Source: Akkermansiaceae bacterium (GTDB lineage Bacteria > Verrucomicrobiota > Verrucomicrobiia > Verrucomicrobiales > Akkermansiaceae). From it: a stretch of DNA of 6,513 bases. The notes under the pieces are model-generated. The model was not told where the DNA came from. It made no database searches and saw only the letters and a program-made list of their open reading frames with translations. Below are positions 6,121 through 6,513 of this stretch, piece by piece. The position numbers were made by a program, and so were the translations under genes. How positions within the stretch are numbered: the stretch's first letter is position 1; the number at the start of each line of letters is the position of its first letter. Location: positions 1 through 6,513 of the forward strand of contig JALZWJ010000403.1 of the NCBI GenBank assembly GCA_023300065.1, given 5' to 3'.

Positions 6121-6513
6121 TCAGTCCTTGCGCTTAAGCTGCGGGAAGAGGACGACGTCGCGGATCGTTGGTGCGCCGGTGAGGAGCATGATGAGGCGAT
6201 CGATGCCGATGCCGATGCCGCCTGCGGGTGGCATGCCGTGCTCGAGGGCTTCGACGAAGTCTTCGTCGATTTCTTGAGCTTCACCGCCGGATTGCTCGTG
6301 GAGGCGGCGGCGTTGGACGTCGGGGTCGTTGAGCTCGGAGTAGCCGGGGGAGATTTCTTGGCCATTGATGATGAGTTCGTAGACGTCGATCACGGCGGGG
6401 TTTTCTGGGTTCTCTTTGGCGAGGGGGATGAGCTTGGAGTCGACGTGGGTGACGAAGCAGGGGTCAAAGGTGTGCTCTTCGACGAGTTTTTCAAAGACCT
6501 GTTGAGTGACTTC
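6121..6513 (-). CDS. lysS: Lysyl-tRNA synthetase, class II (LysS), C-terminal 130 residues; 5' end outside window
   Basis: This is the end of a class II lysine-tRNA ligase, which activates lysine with ATP and charges tRNA-Lys in the cytosol. The frame is open to the window edge, so the gene is cut by the edge, not broken. A GTG at 6393 opens a shorter frame but is an internal valine codon. The fragment shows FVTHVDSKLIPLAKENPENP (20-39), VYELIINGQEISPGYSELND (44-63), DEDFVEALEHGMPP (83-96) and class II motif 3, GIGIGIDRLIMLL (99-111), with the ATP-binding arginine at fragment residue 106, followed by IRDVVLFPQLK (117-127). Two spots depart from the common bacterial sequence: IPLAK instead of SPLAK/R, and SPGYSE where E. 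coli has NGFSE, changing an Asn that binds substrate in the E. coli enzyme. All other landmarks are intact, so I read it as the genuine housekeeping synthetase, possibly a lineage-specific form. It is followed by an intrinsic terminator. Confidence 0.96.
   Translation of the reverse strand, partial: EVTQQVFEKLVEEHTFDPCFVTHVDSKLIPLAKENPENPAVIDVYELIINGQEISPGYSELNDPDVQRRRLHEQSGGEAQEIDEDFVEALEHGMPPAGGIGIGIDRLIMLLTGAPTIRDVVLFPQLKRKD

Noticed and set aside
6202..6219. Three tandem copies of GATGCC, possible microsatellite
   Set aside because: They encode the Gly-Ile-Gly-Ile-Gly-Ile of the conserved LysRS motif 3 region, so protein sequence explains them.
1..6513. Defence system, prophage, insertion sequence or CRISPR array
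   Set aside because: The CPBP (Abi) protein was the only possible lead, but its neighbours are housekeeping genes and no integrase, transposase, repeat array or toxin-antitoxin pair is visible.

Overview
The window holds seven bacterial protein genes, packed tightly and mostly housekeeping: folate synthesis, biotin synthesis, lysyl-tRNA charging, a ComF-type phosphoribosyltransferase, a CPBP membrane protease, a YbjT-like oxidoreductase and one unrecognised small protein. I see no mobile element, CRISPR array, tRNA or rRNA, and no sign of a new multi-gene system. The DNA is moderately GC-rich. I suspect the Verrucomicrobiota or a nearby PVC lineage, based on the overall feel of the proteins and the variant LysRS active-site motif, but nothing in the window proves it.

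Layout. On the minus strand, 2998 down to 5 is one run of three genes: CPBP protease (GTG start), then comF after 3 bases, then folC (GTG start) after 48 bases. A 97-base gap (2999-3095) separates this run from a divergent plus-strand pair, an 86-residue Trp-rich hypothetical gene and bioA, which overlap by 20 bases. bioA meets a convergent minus-strand gene, a 480-residue SDR/DUF2867 protein, only 9 bases after its stop. Upstream of that, also on the minus strand, is the 3' end of lysS, which runs off the right edge. It is closed by a clear intrinsic terminator at 6065-6101.

How the genes relate. The CPBP-comF-folC run looks like one transcript, but its members share no pathway. The small protein and bioA are probably translationally coupled. 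bioA stands alone, with no bioB, bioF or bioD beside it here. The terminator implies that the SDR gene is transcribed separately from lysS.

Points worth a second look: (1) the LysRS C-terminus has SPGYSE where the E. coli type has NGFSE, so a substrate-pocket Asn is replaced by Pro; (2) the BioA sequence resembles the Bacillus lysine-using type more than the E. coli SAM-using type; (3) the plus strand is G-rich whichever way the genes run, suggesting strong replication-strand skew; (4) the unknown small protein that overlaps bioA.
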